Positions 37,156-45,894 are shown, counted from the first letter of the stretch. The stretch is 64,000 bases of DNA from Segnochrobactrum spirostomi (GCF_009600605.1 NZ_VWNA01000001.1:62001-126000), one strand, 5' to 3'. Made by a program: numbers and translations. The notes: generated from the letters alone by a model not told the origin.

Positions 37156-37465
37156 ACGTCCGGCGAGAACGCCCGGCCCGCCGTCTTCCGCGGACTGCTC
37201 CCGGACCCAGGGGCCGAGAACGCCGGGCGCGCCGCCCCTGGATCTCCGCCACGACGGCAGGGGCATCGCATTTGATCGACTTTGCCGATCATCCTCTCCC
37301 CGTGTGCGGGGAGAACGGCACGACCGCCCGGATCGCGCCATATGCGATCGGCGTGGCCACGAGGGCGGGGATGACGATGGCGGGAAGTCCGCCCGGATCG
37401 ACGGATGCCAGAGGCGCGGAACCACCGAGCCGCCTTTGCTGTGCCTCCGCCGCGCCGCCCCCGCC
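37156..37465. other. Intergenic region with a REP-like palindrome
   Basis: This 310-base interval between the convergent MerR and short-chain dehydrogenase genes has no protein-like frame. It contains palindrome copy 2 at 37295-37314. The rest is featureless GC-rich DNA. Confidence 0.45.
37295..37314. repeat. REP-like palindrome, copy 2
   Basis: TCTCCCCG and CGGGGAGA flank four bases. The core is the same as in the copies at 10032, 43038 and 43163. Confidence 0.7.
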
Positions 37466-38245
37466 TCAGGTCCGGGTGATGGAGACGCCGCCGTCGGCGC
37501 GCATCGCGGTGCCGGTGACGAAGCTCGCGGCGTCGGAGGCGAGGAAGAGGGCGGCGCGGGCGATCTCGCGGGGGTGCGCGAGCCGCTTCAAGGCGTGCAG
37601 GCCCTCGACAAAAGCGCGGCTCTCTTCGGTGTTCGCGACCGCGCGGCCCATCGGCGTATCGGTGCCACCCGGCAGCAGCGCGTTGGCGCGGATGTTGCGC
37701 GGCCCGTACTCGGCCGCGATGACCTGGGCGAGGCCGATCAGCCCGGCCTTGGCCGCGCCATAGGCCGCCATGCCGGGAAAGCCGATCGTGTGGCCGACGA
37801 AGGTCGCGGTGAAGACGAGCGCGCCGCCGCCGCGCGCGAGCATCGCCGGCACCTGATATTTCGCCCCGAGGAAACCGGCCGTCAGATTGGTCTCGACGAC
37901 CTCCCGCCAATCGTCGAGCGCAAGGTCGGGCAGGGCGGCCGCCGGCCCGGTCGTCCCGGCATTGTTGAAGGCGACGTCGAGCCCGCCGAAGCGCTCCACC
38001 GCCATCTCGACCAGCCGCCGCGCCAGAGCCTCGTCGCGAACGTCCCCCGCGACCGCCACCGCCTCGCCACCCGCCGCCGCGATCTCGGCCACGAGCGCGT
38101 CGAGCGCTGCCTGCCGGCGCCCGGAGACCACCAGCCGCGCCCCTTCCGCCGCAAACAGCTTCGCCGCCTCGTAACCGATCCCCGAGCTCGCGCCGGTGAT
38201 GATGGCGACCTTGTCGATCAAATGCTGCATCGAATTGTCCCGCAT
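37466..38245 (-). CDS. Short-chain dehydrogenase/reductase (SDR)
   Basis: This 259-residue classical SDR has the cofactor motif TGASSGIG near residue 17, the NNAG motif in VAFNNAGTTG near residue 90, and the catalytic Tyr-x-x-x-Lys in MAAYGAAKAG near residue 158. In place of the usual catalytic serine region it reads TATFVGHTIGFPG. The C-terminus MRADGGVSITRT is typical. ATG 38245 is preferred because GAGGG lies five bases upstream; ATG 38230 is an alternative. The substrate is unknown. It lies at the left edge of the AT-rich defence insert. Confidence 0.9.
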   Translation of the reverse strand: MRDNSMQHLIDKVAIITGASSGIGYEAAKLFAAEGARLVVSGRRQAALDALVAEIAAAGGEAVAVAGDVRDEALARRLVEMAVERFGGLDVAFNNAGTTGPAAALPDLALDDWREVVETNLTAGFLGAKYQVPAMLARGGGALVFTATFVGHTIGFPGMAAYGAAKAGLIGLAQVIAAEYGPRNIRANALLPGGTDTPMGRAVANTEESRAFVEGLHALKRLAHPREIARAALFLASDAASFVTGTAMRADGGVSITRT

Positions 38246-38614
38246 GTGTCCCTCGAACGACCGCCGGACGGCCCCGCGCATGCCCCGCGCGAACCCCGAC
38301 GACCGGCGGCCACGCCCGGGCCGCCACCGGACCGTAGGGAGATGGCCCGATGCGGACACTCCGATTGTTGCGGGCGATGTGAGAGGAGGCGGAGCGGCAC
38401 AGAACTGGGCGCAGCCTCAAAGGCTTGAAAGCGCGGTTCGCAAAACGAAGCCGGATAAGGCTTGAACTAAAAATAATCCATGTCGAGGGAAAGACAAATC
38501 ACACAATGGTTGGAGGCTTAATTGCCGCCTCCGAAAACCCGCGGACGACAGATTTATCACGACGCGCTGGGTTCTCTTGGCTGACCACGCGTAACTGCCA
38601 TTGGCGCTATGGCC
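38246..38614. other. Left flank of the low-GC insert
   Basis: Composition falls along this 370-base interval, from typical GC-rich DNA near 38246 to AT-richer DNA after about 38450. I found no gene, no integrase fragment and no copy of the tRNA-Ser 3' end that would mark an attachment site. Confidence 0.4.
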
Positions 38615-39427
38615 TCAAGCTATTTTACTGCAAGAGAGAAGTTCGTCGAACATCTCTTCAAGCGCTGTGCTGGGGTTCGGAGAGCTCGAAACGATCGGAT
38701 GGATGCCGCGGCTTGCCAGTACACGCTCGCGAACCGGGTCTGGCCGCAACAGGAATATAAAGCAAGGAGGCCGCTGCGCGGCGAAGCCCGCTTTCTCCCA
38801 CATTTTATGGAGCCGGTAGAGAAGTAGGCGCATGTTGAGATCGTTCAGACTATAGCCAATGAACAGTATACTGCGGCTTAGAACGTCGGATCGAAACTTG
38901 ATATCGAGCGGCGCCTCGAATTGCAATCGCTCGAAATAGTCGGATTCGGTGACTACTAGGGACTCGTCATCATCGAAATCTCCATGGAATTTTACGATCT
39001 GCGTCGCGTCGGGATGCGCGTTAGCGATATCAACCATAGACTTAATCTTGGTGAAGCGCTTACCTCTAAGCTCGTGTATTCTCTCAATGTTTCGATCGTA
39101 GTTTGTTGTGTATATTAATGGAAATTCGAGTTGGACAATCTGATTGTGTACGCGCGACTTTAGAAGTCGATCATCGGGAACGTACCAGCTTCGATCCATC
39201 CAGCTACGGAGTTCGCCGATGCTATTGCGCTCCAGTTTATAAAACTCGGCGATTTGAAGGTAGTCAGCGCCGTCCGGCGCCAGAACGTCTGGATCGTAGC
39301 CGAGTTCGCCGGCCATGTGGACGATCAGACCTGACCAGTCCGGAAGATTCAACGGAACCGACAGCCCCGCTCCAGCGAACAACACAACTTTCTTTCGAGA
39401 GACTAAATCCGCGAGCGATTCAATCAT
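38615..39427 (-). CDS. komC: SIR2-domain protein, KomC-like NAD+-consuming effector
   Basis: The 270-residue protein is a SIR2_2-type domain. It has VLFAGAGLSVPLNLPDW (NAD-binding GAGxS) near residue 15, IYTTNYDRN near residue 108, the catalytic-type histidine in IVKFHGDFDDD near residue 148, and the distal FIGYSLNDLNMR near residue 187. In anti-phage systems such domains deplete NAD+ on activation. It follows the HAM1-like gene with an eight-base overlap, so the two are co-translated. With the divergent deaminase gene it makes up the Kongming (KomA/KomB/KomC) gene set, in which the effector is activated by dITP. Identification rests on domain content, not on a similarity search. Confidence 0.8.
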   Translation of the reverse strand: MIESLADLVSRKKVVLFAGAGLSVPLNLPDWSGLIVHMAGELGYDPDVLAPDGADYLQIAEFYKLERNSIGELRSWMDRSWYVPDDRLLKSRVHNQIVQLEFPLIYTTNYDRNIERIHELRGKRFTKIKSMVDIANAHPDATQIVKFHGDFDDDESLVVTESDYFERLQFEAPLDIKFRSDVLSRSILFIGYSLNDLNMRLLLYRLHKMWEKAGFAAQRPPCFIFLLRPDPVRERVLASRGIHPIVSSSPNPSTALEEMFDELLSCSKIA

Positions 39428-39968
39428 GCCGGCTACTCTCAAGATGAGCAGCAAATGCGTCTAATGCTAGCTTCCGCATCGAAATCTCGTTCTTTTTCTC
39501 GCCCATCTCTGCAAATGTCTGTTCATACCCCTCGGGAATGAAGACACAGTCCCATTGGAAGCTGTCGTCACCTCTAGGTTCCGGAGCGATGATGCCATTG
39601 ATTGAACCCTGGAAGTACGATATCTGCCGTCCATTACAATACCCAATCTCGGTTTTGGCGGTCACCGATCCGCCCCCGAACAGGCGTGCGACGCGCTCTT
39701 TTCTCAGCGTGTCCCAGAACACCTGTGTAAGGCCTCCGGGAAAACCGTTCAGTTCCGTGAGGAACAGGCAAGTCTGCTCTACGAACACAGGGTATCCTAA
39801 AAGATGGAAGGCCCGGAGTGTCTTGTTGCGCACGATAGCCCGCACATTATCCGATTGAAGTTCGTCGATCGGAAGGTGCACGGGGACGAGTTCTACGCCC
39901 ACCGATTTTAATATAGTGGACGCCTCCGCAATCTTATATTCGTTCCTGGATAGAAATCTGACGCGCAT
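39420..39968 (-). CDS. komB: HAM1/ITPase-like protein, KomB-like nucleotide sensor
   Basis: This 182-residue protein has the fold signature of non-canonical purine NTP pyrophosphatases: the nucleotide-binding start FLSRNEYKIAEAS (SxNxxK type), the segment PIDELQSDNVRAIVRNK, and FAEMGEKKNEISMRKLAL near the C-terminus. Two hallmark positions differ. The catalytic acid in the usual (E/D)D(S/T)GL motif is Gln here (VEQTCL), and the usual SHR base-binding motif reads SMR. This fits a protein that binds an inosine-type nucleotide without normal hydrolysis. ATG 39968 has a GGAG ribosome-binding site; a TTG at 39998 is less likely. The stop overlaps the SIR2 gene start. Confidence 0.8.
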   Translation of the reverse strand: MRVRFLSRNEYKIAEASTILKSVGVELVPVHLPIDELQSDNVRAIVRNKTLRAFHLLGYPVFVEQTCLFLTELNGFPGGLTQVFWDTLRKERVARLFGGGSVTAKTEIGYCNGRQISYFQGSINGIIAPEPRGDDSFQWDCVFIPEGYEQTFAEMGEKKNEISMRKLALDAFAAHLESSRHD

Positions 39969-40036
39969 GTCCAACTCCGAGCGTGATCGCGCCGACAAGC
40001 GTCTACCATAGTTACAAGTTCGAAAGCCGAGTGTCT
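39969..40036. promoter_or_regulatory. Divergent promoter interval of the Kongming-like locus
   Basis: Only 68 bases separate the starts of the HAM1-like gene (left) and the deaminase gene (right). Both promoters must lie here or extend into the coding regions. No clear operator or strong -10 is seen. Confidence 0.4.
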
Positions 40037-40942
40037 ATGATAGATCTGCATGTGCACCTACGTGGCACCATCACTCCGACGATGGCTCGCAAACTTGCCG
40101 AGAGAAATTCGGTTCACCTCGACGTGGCCTCATGGGCGGAGAAAGGATATGGGTGGCACGACTTCACCTCTTTCCTTAGTGCATATGACCATATCGCGTC
40201 TCTCATCGTTACCACGCGGGATCTTGAGGAGGTCGCTTACGACTATCTTGCTCGGTCCGCGCAACTCGGCGCGACCTACGTCGAGTTCATGCTTTCTCCG
40301 CCCGACTTGATGCGTGTGGGCGTAGCCTTCGACGACCAACTCGCCGCTCTGTCCTCTGCGCGTGATCGAGCGCTGGAGGAGTACGGTATAGATTGCCGAA
40401 TGATCGCTACCGCGGTTCGGCACTTAGGTCCGGCATCCGCCATACAGGCCGCGACGATAGCTGCGAGTCGTCGAGACGACATACTCGTCGGTTTCGGCCT
40501 CACCGGGGACGAGCGGATGTTCGTAGCTAGCGAGTTCAAGGAGGCGTTCCGCATCGCCCGATCTGAGGACCTGCGGGCGACAGCTCACGCTGGAGAGCAC
40601 CTTGGGCCGGATACCATCATCGATGCGATCGAAGTACTTGGTCTGGAACGCGTGGGGCACGGGATCCGGGCGGTTGAATCGGAGTCGGTCACGCGCCAAC
40701 TGGCATCCGCGAAAGTGCCGCTCGAGGTATGTCTGACGAGCAACCTCGCCCTAAACCTATATCCTTCGATCGACGAACATCCTGTTAGCCAACTAGCCGC
40801 TGCAGGGTGCGTTGTGGTGCTCGGAACAGATGACCCTGCGTTCTTTTCGACGGATATCGAGCAAGAATACAGATTAGCGGCGAACGTCGGTCTTTTGGCC
40901 GGAGACATTACTGAACAGGCAAAAGCGGCATCTTTCAAATAA
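40037..40942 (+). CDS. komA: Adenosine deaminase-like protein, KomA-like
   Basis: This 301-residue amidohydrolase of the adenosine/AMP deaminase family has its zinc and catalytic residues intact: HVH in IDLHVHLRG near residue 6, HAGEH with the catalytic glutamate near residue 190, VGHGIR near 214, and the LGTDDPAFF aspartates near 267. The usual HLDG, whose aspartate contacts the nucleoside 5'-hydroxyl, is HLRG; a basic residue there could accept a 5'-phosphate. In the Kongming system KomA deaminates dAMP to dIMP, which becomes dITP and triggers the KomB/KomC pair. DNA is AT-richer than neighbours. ATG 40037 is chosen at the start of homology. Confidence 0.82.
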   Translation: MIDLHVHLRGTITPTMARKLAERNSVHLDVASWAEKGYGWHDFTSFLSAYDHIASLIVTTRDLEEVAYDYLARSAQLGATYVEFMLSPPDLMRVGVAFDDQLAALSSARDRALEEYGIDCRMIATAVRHLGPASAIQAATIAASRRDDILVGFGLTGDERMFVASEFKEAFRIARSEDLRATAHAGEHLGPDTIIDAIEVLGLERVGHGIRAVESESVTRQLASAKVPLEVCLTSNLALNLYPSIDEHPVSQLAAAGCVVVLGTDDPAFFSTDIEQEYRLAANVGLLAGDITEQAKAASFK

Positions 40943-41016
40943 ATCGAACGACTCGATGTCTATTTCTGAGGGGCGTGATGACGCAAAAAATGCGGGTGAG
41001 CTGATCAGGCGCTTAC

Positions 41017-41106
41017 TGGCGGAAGGGGTGGGATTCGAACCCACGGTGGGCTTGCACCCACGGCGGTTTTCAAGACCGCTGCCTTAAACCACTCGGCCAC
41101 CCTTCC
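41017..41106 (-). tRNA. tRNA-Ser (anticodon TGA)
   Basis: The 90-nt minus-strand cloverleaf has acceptor GGAAGGG/CCCTTCC, a long variable arm typical of serine tRNAs, T-loop GGTTCGAATCC, encoded CCA and anticodon loop CTTGAAA giving TGA. Its 3' end faces the defence insert at 38.4-40.9 kb, a usual relation for integration hotspots. Confidence 0.95.
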
Positions 41107-41345
41107 AAGCGCACGGCTCTAATGGCCGGCGCGGCGCTCAAGGTCTAGACGGACGCTCGCCGAGGTCAAGCCCCTTCGCCAGGTTCTCCAAGCCCGGTTC
41201 TCCAAGCCTGATCCCGTTCGACCGGGCCGCGTGACCGAGGTTCTCGCCCGGCCCGGCCGCGTGACCGGCGTTCTCCTCCGGTCGGGCCGCGGGACGCGCG
41301 TTTGCCCCCTTCGATCGACGAAGCCGGTTCGCGCCCGCGCACGCC

Positions 41346-42041
41346 TCAAGCCGACGTCGGCGCGCCGGCCCCGAGGCCCATGCGGTCGAGGATCGCTTCG
41401 CGGGCGCGGCGGGAGCCGCCGAGGCGGTCCTTGGCGGCGGCGAGGATCTCCGGCGTCGCCTCGGCCGGCGTGCCGGAGGCGAACGGCGGGGCGGGGGCAT
41501 ATTCGAGGCCGAGCTGGACGATTTCGGCCTCCGACTGGCCGTAGAGCTCGGCGAGCACCGCGAGGCCGAAATCGATGCCGCTGGTGACGCCGCCGGCGCT
41601 GATGACGTTGCCGTCGCGCACGATGCGGCCCTCGGTCGGGATCGCGCCGAAGCGGGCGAGGAAATCGTGGGCGTACCAGTGCGTCGTGGCGCGCCGCCCT
41701 TCGAGGAGCCCGGCGGCACCGAGCACCAGGGCGCCGGTGCACACCGAGGTGATGTACCGCGCTTCGCCCGCGCGGGCGCGCACGAAGTCGAGGGTTTCCG
41801 CGTCCTCGAGGAGGGCGTTGATTCCCGAGCCGCCCGGCACGCAGACGACGTCGAGCGGCGGGCAGTCGGCGAAGGTCGTCGTCGGCGTCAGCACGAGGCC
41901 GGTCGCGGTCCTGAGCGGCGCGAGGTCCTTCCACATCAGATGGACCTCGCTGTCCCGCGCCGAGGCGAACACCTCGTAGGGCCCGGTCAGATCGAGCTGC
42001 TGCACGTTCGGGAAAATCAGGAGTCCGAAGCGGATCGTCAT
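41346..42041 (-). CDS. DJ-1/PfpI-family protein (GATase1-like, isonitrile hydratase type)
   Basis: This 231-residue single-domain protein has the DJ-1/PfpI fold signature: IFPNVQQLDLTGPYEVF near residue 9, DVVCVPGGSGINALL near 64 and the nucleophilic cysteine elbow in YITSVCTGALVLGAAGLL near residue 100, followed by GRRATTHWYAHDFL. The sequence pattern matches the isonitrile hydratase (InhA)/AraC-N-terminal-like subgroup. Here no helix-turn-helix is attached, so it is probably enzymatic. The frame extends upstream, but ATG 42041 is the family start. The substrate is uncertain. Confidence 0.88.
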   Translation of the reverse strand: MTIRFGLLIFPNVQQLDLTGPYEVFASARDSEVHLMWKDLAPLRTATGLVLTPTTTFADCPPLDVVCVPGGSGINALLEDAETLDFVRARAGEARYITSVCTGALVLGAAGLLEGRRATTHWYAHDFLARFGAIPTEGRIVRDGNVISAGGVTSGIDFGLAVLAELYGQSEAEIVQLGLEYAPAPPFASGTPAEATPEILAAAKDRLGGSRRAREAILDRMGLGAGAPTSA

Positions 42042-42148
42042 GGCGGGTCTCCCCGGAGGCTCGTGCGGGCCACGATGCACGATCGAACAAGGTGGCACCA
42101 GGGGGCGAGGCCGCGCCGCGGCGCCGTCGCGCCGGGAGGGGACAGACC

Positions 42149-42499
42149 TCAGCCGGCGAAGGCCCGCTCCAGCGCCGCCGCGAGGGCGGCGGGCTCGCCC
42201 GAGAGCGTCACGGTCTTGAGGCGTGCGGTGCCGCCGGCGGTCACCGCGACGGTCGAGCGGGGCAAGGCGAGGGTCTTGGCGAGAAGCGCTTCCAGCGCGG
42301 CGTTGGCGGCGCCCTTTTCCGGCACGGCGCGCACCCGGGCGGCGAGCACGGTCGAGCCGTCGGAGAGGGCGGCGATGCCCTCGACCGCATCGCGGCCGCC
42401 GCGTGGCGTCAGGCGCACGCGCAGCGACACGCCGGCCGAGAGGGTGCTCCACGGCCGGGCGGGGGGCGGGGCCGCCTTCTGGCTCGATCCGGACGACAC
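42149..42499 (-). CDS. yggU: DUF167/UPF0235 protein (YggU family)
   Basis: This 116-residue small conserved protein of unknown function has the family core VSLRVRLTPRGGRDAVEG near residue 24 and the RVRAVPEKGAANAALEALLAKTL block (split) near residue 56. It is often found next to yggT and cell-division/pyrroline-carboxylate genes, and here yggT is directly upstream on the same strand (19 bases between stop and start). The pair likely forms an operon. No signal peptide or membrane segment is present. Confidence 0.9.
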   Translation of the reverse strand: MSSGSSQKAAPPPARPWSTLSAGVSLRVRLTPRGGRDAVEGIAALSDGSTVLAARVRAVPEKGAANAALEALLAKTLALPRSTVAVTAGGTARLKTVTLSGEPAALAAALERAFAG

Positions 42500-42518
42500 G
42501 GCGCCGCCGCGGGTCGGC

Positions 42519-42809
42519 TCAGAACACGTACGGATAGACGTAGCGCAGGATGACGTTCTGGATGAGGAAGATCAGCAAGAGCACGACGACCGGCGACAGA
42601 TCGAGACCGCCGAGATTGGGCATGATCTGGCGGATCGGGCGCAGCACCGGCTCGGTCAGCCGGTAGAGCGCATCGCCGATCATGGCGACGACCCGGTTGC
42701 GCGGGTTCACCACGTTGAAGGCGTAGAGCCAGGAAAACAACGCCCCGATGATGATCACCCACTGATAGAGGTTCAGGACGAGCATGAGGACGTCGAGAAT
42801 GGCGCGCAT
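42519..42809 (-). CDS. yggT: YggT-family integral membrane protein
   Basis: The 96-residue protein has two hydrophobic segments, LDVLMLVLNLYQWVIIIGALFSWL and the C-terminal SPVVVLLLIFLIQNVILRYV, joined by the conserved YRLTEPVLRPIRQIMPNLGGLDLSP loop (quoted in part). That pattern defines YggT. Proteins of this family are linked to osmotic stress and cell-shape functions, but the molecular role is unknown. It is first in a two-gene operon with yggU. Confidence 0.93.
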   Translation of the reverse strand: MRAILDVLMLVLNLYQWVIIIGALFSWLYAFNVVNPRNRVVAMIGDALYRLTEPVLRPIRQIMPNLGGLDLSPVVVLLLIFLIQNVILRYVYPYVF

Positions 42810-43037
42810 GTCGAGGCTTCAATCCGCTGCTGCGGCCGGCGATCCGGCCCTTGCGAGGTCTCGGCTCATGTAAAGCGCGCCGCGGCCGGCCGCAAGCCGG
42901 GCCGGGGACGGCCGACAGACCGGGGCAAGGTTCTTCGCGCGGACAGTGGCGGGGCGGCTGTGGTGATCGGAGGTCGGTCGGCGGCGCGATGGACCGCCGA
43001 AGTGCTGGAGTGTTAGCCCTGAACGGCGCCGCCGTAT

Positions 43038-43061
43038 CCTTCTCCCCGCTCGGGGAGAAGG
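43038..43061. repeat. REP-like palindrome, copy 3
   Basis: CCTTCTCCCCG and CGGGGAGAAGG form a perfect 11-base inverted repeat with a two-base centre. The extension to the right (GTGCCCCGAACGGGCGAACG) belongs to the element. Confidence 0.8.
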
Positions 43062-43162
43062 TGCCCCGAACGGGCGAACGAGGGGATTTTTTCATGGTCT
43101 TACAAAGGATATAGCAGAAGGGGCGAGGGTTGATTGGCCCTTCATCCGGCCCTCTCGGGCCA

Positions 43163-43188
43163 CCTTCTCCCCAATTGCGGGGAGAAGG
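43163..43188. repeat. REP-like palindrome, copy 4 (opposite orientation)
   Basis: CCTTCTCCCC and GGGGAGAAGG form a perfect ten-base inverted repeat with six bases between. The flanking motif lies to its left, so it is inverted relative to copy 3. Confidence 0.8.
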
Positions 43189-43348
43189 AAGAGCGGGAGA
43201 GGTAGCGCCTCTTCGATCACCCCACGCAGAGCAGGGCAGGGGGTGGCACAAGGCGACGCCGACAGGCCTTCCGACCCCAGAGGGTGGTCGGACCGGTGCC
43301 TGGAATACCGATCGGGGTTCGCAGCCGAGCCCCGCCCCTGGACCCGAC

Positions 43349-45763
43349 TCAGCGGCGGAGGACGCCGCCGGTCGCCTTCTCGACGCCGGCGACGATGCGG
43401 CCGGCGACGGCCTCGATCTCGGCGTCCGTCAGGGTGCGCTCCTTCGGGGCGAGCACCACTTCGATCGCGATCGACTTGGCGCCCTCGGCGACACCCGGCC
43501 CCTCGTAGAGGTCGAACACCGAGACGCGCTCGATCAGCGTCTTCTCGGCCTGGGTCGCGGCCTTGACGATGTCGGCGCTCGCCGTCGCGCGCGGCACCAC
43601 GAAGGCGAAGTCGCGGCGCACCGGCATCAGGTCGGAGACGGCGATCGGCGGCTTCGCCCGGGTCGGACGCGCCTTCTGCGCCGGCGCGGCCTCGATCAGG
43701 ATCTCGAAGGCGGCGATCGGGCCGGTCACGTCGAGCGCTTCCAGCGCGGCCGGGTGCAGCTCGCCGAAATGGCCGAGCACGATCGGGCCGAGCCGCAGCG
43801 TGCCCGAGCGGCCGGGATGGAACCAGGCCGGGGCGTCGCGGGTGATCTGGACGCGGTCGGCCGGCGCGCCGATGGCGTCGAGCACGGCGAGCGCGTCGGC
43901 CTTGGCGTCGAAGGCATCGACGGGCTTCGCCGCGCCCTGCCAGTGGCGGCCGCTGCCGGCGAGCCCGGCGGTGCCGCGGCGCAGGCCCGCGGCGGCGCGC
44001 TTCTGGTCTTCCGGCTTGTCGCCGAGGAAGATCTGGCCGACTTCGAACAGAGCGGTGTCGCCGAAGCCGCGGTCGGCGTTGCGCTGGGCGGCGCTCGCGA
44101 GCCCGGGAATGAGGCTCGGGCGCATGTCGGAGAGGTCGGAGGCGATCGGGTTCGACAGTGCGAGCTCCGGCGCGCCGCCGCCGAAGGCCGTCGCCTGGGC
44201 CTTTGAGAGGAACGACCACGTCACCGCCTCAACGAGGCCGCGGGAGGCCAAGGTGCGGCGGGCGTTGCGGGCGCGCAGTTGCCCGAGGGTCAGAACGCGG
44301 GTGCCGATCGGCGCGGTGCGCGCCATCGGCTTCAGCGGCACGCGGTCGAGCCCGACCATGCGCACCACCTCTTCCACGAGATCGGCCTTGCCCTCGATGT
44401 CGCCGCGCCAGCTCGGCGGCGTCACCCGGCGCACCGCACCGTCGCCGGCGACCGTGAAGCCGAGGCTTTCGAGGTGGCCGACGATCGTGGCGGCATCGAC
44501 ATCGAGGCCGGACAGGCGGGCGACTTCGGAGAGCGGGAACTCGATGGTGCGGGTCGCGATCTCAGTCGAGCCGGCGACGACGATCGCGCTCGGCGTGCCG
44601 CCGCAGAGATCGACGACGAGCTTCGTCGCGAGTTCGAGGCCCGGCACCGTCATGGCCGGATCGACGCCGCGCTCGAAGCGGAAGCGGGCGTCCGAATTGA
44701 GGCCGAGCCGGCGGCCGGTCTGGGCGATGTTGAGGGCGTCCCACAGCGCCGATTCGATCAGCACGTCGGTGGTCGCCTCGGTCACGCCGCTCGTCTCGCC
44801 GCCCATGATGCCGGCGAGCGACTCGAGGCCCTGGTCGTCGGCGATCACGCAGATCGCGTCGTCCACCTCGTAGGTGCGGCCATCGAGGGCGAGCAGCGTC
44901 TCGCCGGGCCGGCCGCGGCGCACCACGAGATCGCCCTTCACCTTGGCCGCGTCGAAGACGTGGAGCGGGCGGCCGCGGTCGAACGTCATGTAATTGGTGA
45001 TGTCGACGAGGGCGCTGATCGGGCGCAGACCGATCGCCTTCAGCCGGCGCTGCATCCAGTCCGGCGACGGGCCGTTGCGCACGCCGCGGACGAGGCGGAG
45101 CGCGAACAGGGGCGACAGCGGCGCGGTGTCGCCGAATTCGAGGCGTACGCCCGTCGGGCAGGGGAAGGCGTCCGCGACGGGGGCGATCGCCGGGGTGATC
45201 ACGCGGCCGAGGCCCGAGGCGGCGAGATCGCGGGCGATGCCCTGGATGCCGAGGCAATCGGCGCGGTTCGGCGTCACCGCGATCTCGATCACCGGATCGC
45301 CGAGCCCGGCCCAATCGGCATAGGCGGTGCCGACCGGCGCGTCGGCCGGCAGTTCGATGATGCCGTTGTGTTCGTCGGACAGGCCGAGCTCCCGCTCGGA
45401 GACGAGCATGCCGCGGCTCTCGACGCCGCGGATGGTGCCGACCTTCAGATCGACGCCAGTGCCGGGCACGTGGGTGCCGGGCGCAGCGAATACGGCCTTC
45501 ATCCCGGCGCGCGCGTTGGGGGCGCCGCACACCACCTGGATCGGCTCGCCCGCCCCGGTCTCGACCATGCAGACGCGCAGCTTGTCGGCGTTCGGGTGCT
45601 TCTCGGCCGAGACGACCGAGGCGATGACGAAGGGCTCCAGCGCGGCTCCGGGGTTCTCGACGCCTTCGACCTCGAGCCCGACCGTGGTCAGCCGGTCGAC
45701 GATGGCGTCGAGGCTGGCGTCGGTCTCGAGGTGGTCCTTGAGCCAGGAGAGAGTGAACTTCAT
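43349..45763 (-). CDS. pheT: Phenylalanyl-tRNA synthetase beta subunit
   Basis: PheT is the large subunit of the heterotetrameric enzyme that charges tRNA-Phe. The 804-residue protein starts [19 protein letters not shown]. It has the EMAP-like tRNA-binding domain ([14 protein letters not shown] near residue 48), the B3/B4 editing domain, the B5 domain near residues 400-470, and the C-terminal ferredoxin-like anticodon-binding domain ([10 protein letters not shown] near residue 710). ATG 45763 is the conserved start. pheS normally lies just upstream, but here the next upstream gene on the strand is cobC, so pheS must be elsewhere. Confidence 0.97.
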   Translation of the reverse strand: MKFTLSWLKDHLETDASLDAIVDRLTTVGLEVEGVENPGAALEPFVIASVVSAEKHPNADKLRVCMVETGAGEPIQVVCGAPNARAGMKAVFAAPGTHVPGTGVDLKVGTIRGVESRGMLVSERELGLSDEHNGIIELPADAPVGTAYADWAGLGDPVIEIAVTPNRADCLGIQGIARDLAASGLGRVITPAIAPVADAFPCPTGVRLEFGDTAPLSPLFALRLVRGVRNGPSPDWMQRRLKAIGLRPISALVDITNYMTFDRGRPLHVFDAAKVKGDLVVRRGRPGETLLALDGRTYEVDDAICVIADDQGLESLAGIMGGETSGVTEATTDVLIESALWDALNIAQTGRRLGLNSDARFRFERGVDPAMTVPGLELATKLVVDLCGGTPSAIVVAGSTEIATRTIEFPLSEVARLSGLDVDAATIVGHLESLGFTVAGDGAVRRVTPPSWRGDIEGKADLVEEVVRMVGLDRVPLKPMARTAPIGTRVLTLGQLRARNARRTLASRGLVEAVTWSFLSKAQATAFGGGAPELALSNPIASDLSDMRPSLIPGLASAAQRNADRGFGDTALFEVGQIFLGDKPEDQKRAAAGLRRGTAGLAGSGRHWQGAAKPVDAFDAKADALAVLDAIGAPADRVQITRDAPAWFHPGRSGTLRLGPIVLGHFGELHPAALEALDVTGPIAAFEILIEAAPAQKARPTRAKPPIAVSDLMPVRRDFAFVVPRATASADIVKAATQAEKTLIERVSVFDLYEGPGVAEGAKSIAIEVVLAPKERTLTDAEIEAVAGRIVAGVEKATGGVLRR

Positions 45764-45894
45764 CGCGTGTCGTTCCGGTCTCGGGCGCACCGGCTCGTTT
45801 GCCGGGCGCGATCAGCGTCACGGCGATAGAACCTTTCGCCGCCGCTTTCCAGTCCGCAGGCAAAGAAAGCGGCGTCGCGGGCGCCGGAAGGGCC

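Larger units (their letters stand above)
42810..43348. other. Intergenic region carrying an inverted pair of REP-like elements
   Basis: About 540 bases between yggT and the end of pheT contain no protein-like frame. Two palindromes (43038-43061 and 43163-43188) are each flanked by a second short GC-rich motif (GTGCCCCGAACGGGCGAACG on one side; its relative, CCGGCCCTCTCGGGCCACC, reversed on the other). They form a divergent pair of mosaic elements about 100 bases apart. Confidence 0.6.

Noticed and set aside
38246-38614. Possible attachment-site duplicate of the tRNA-Ser 3' end at the left edge of the insert
   Set aside because: No stretch matching the tRNA 3' end was found in this interval, and no integrase gene is present.
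38425-38760. Short plus-strand frame at the edge of the defence insert
   Set aside because: It overlaps the SIR2 gene antisense, lacks a ribosome-binding site and has no recognisable features.
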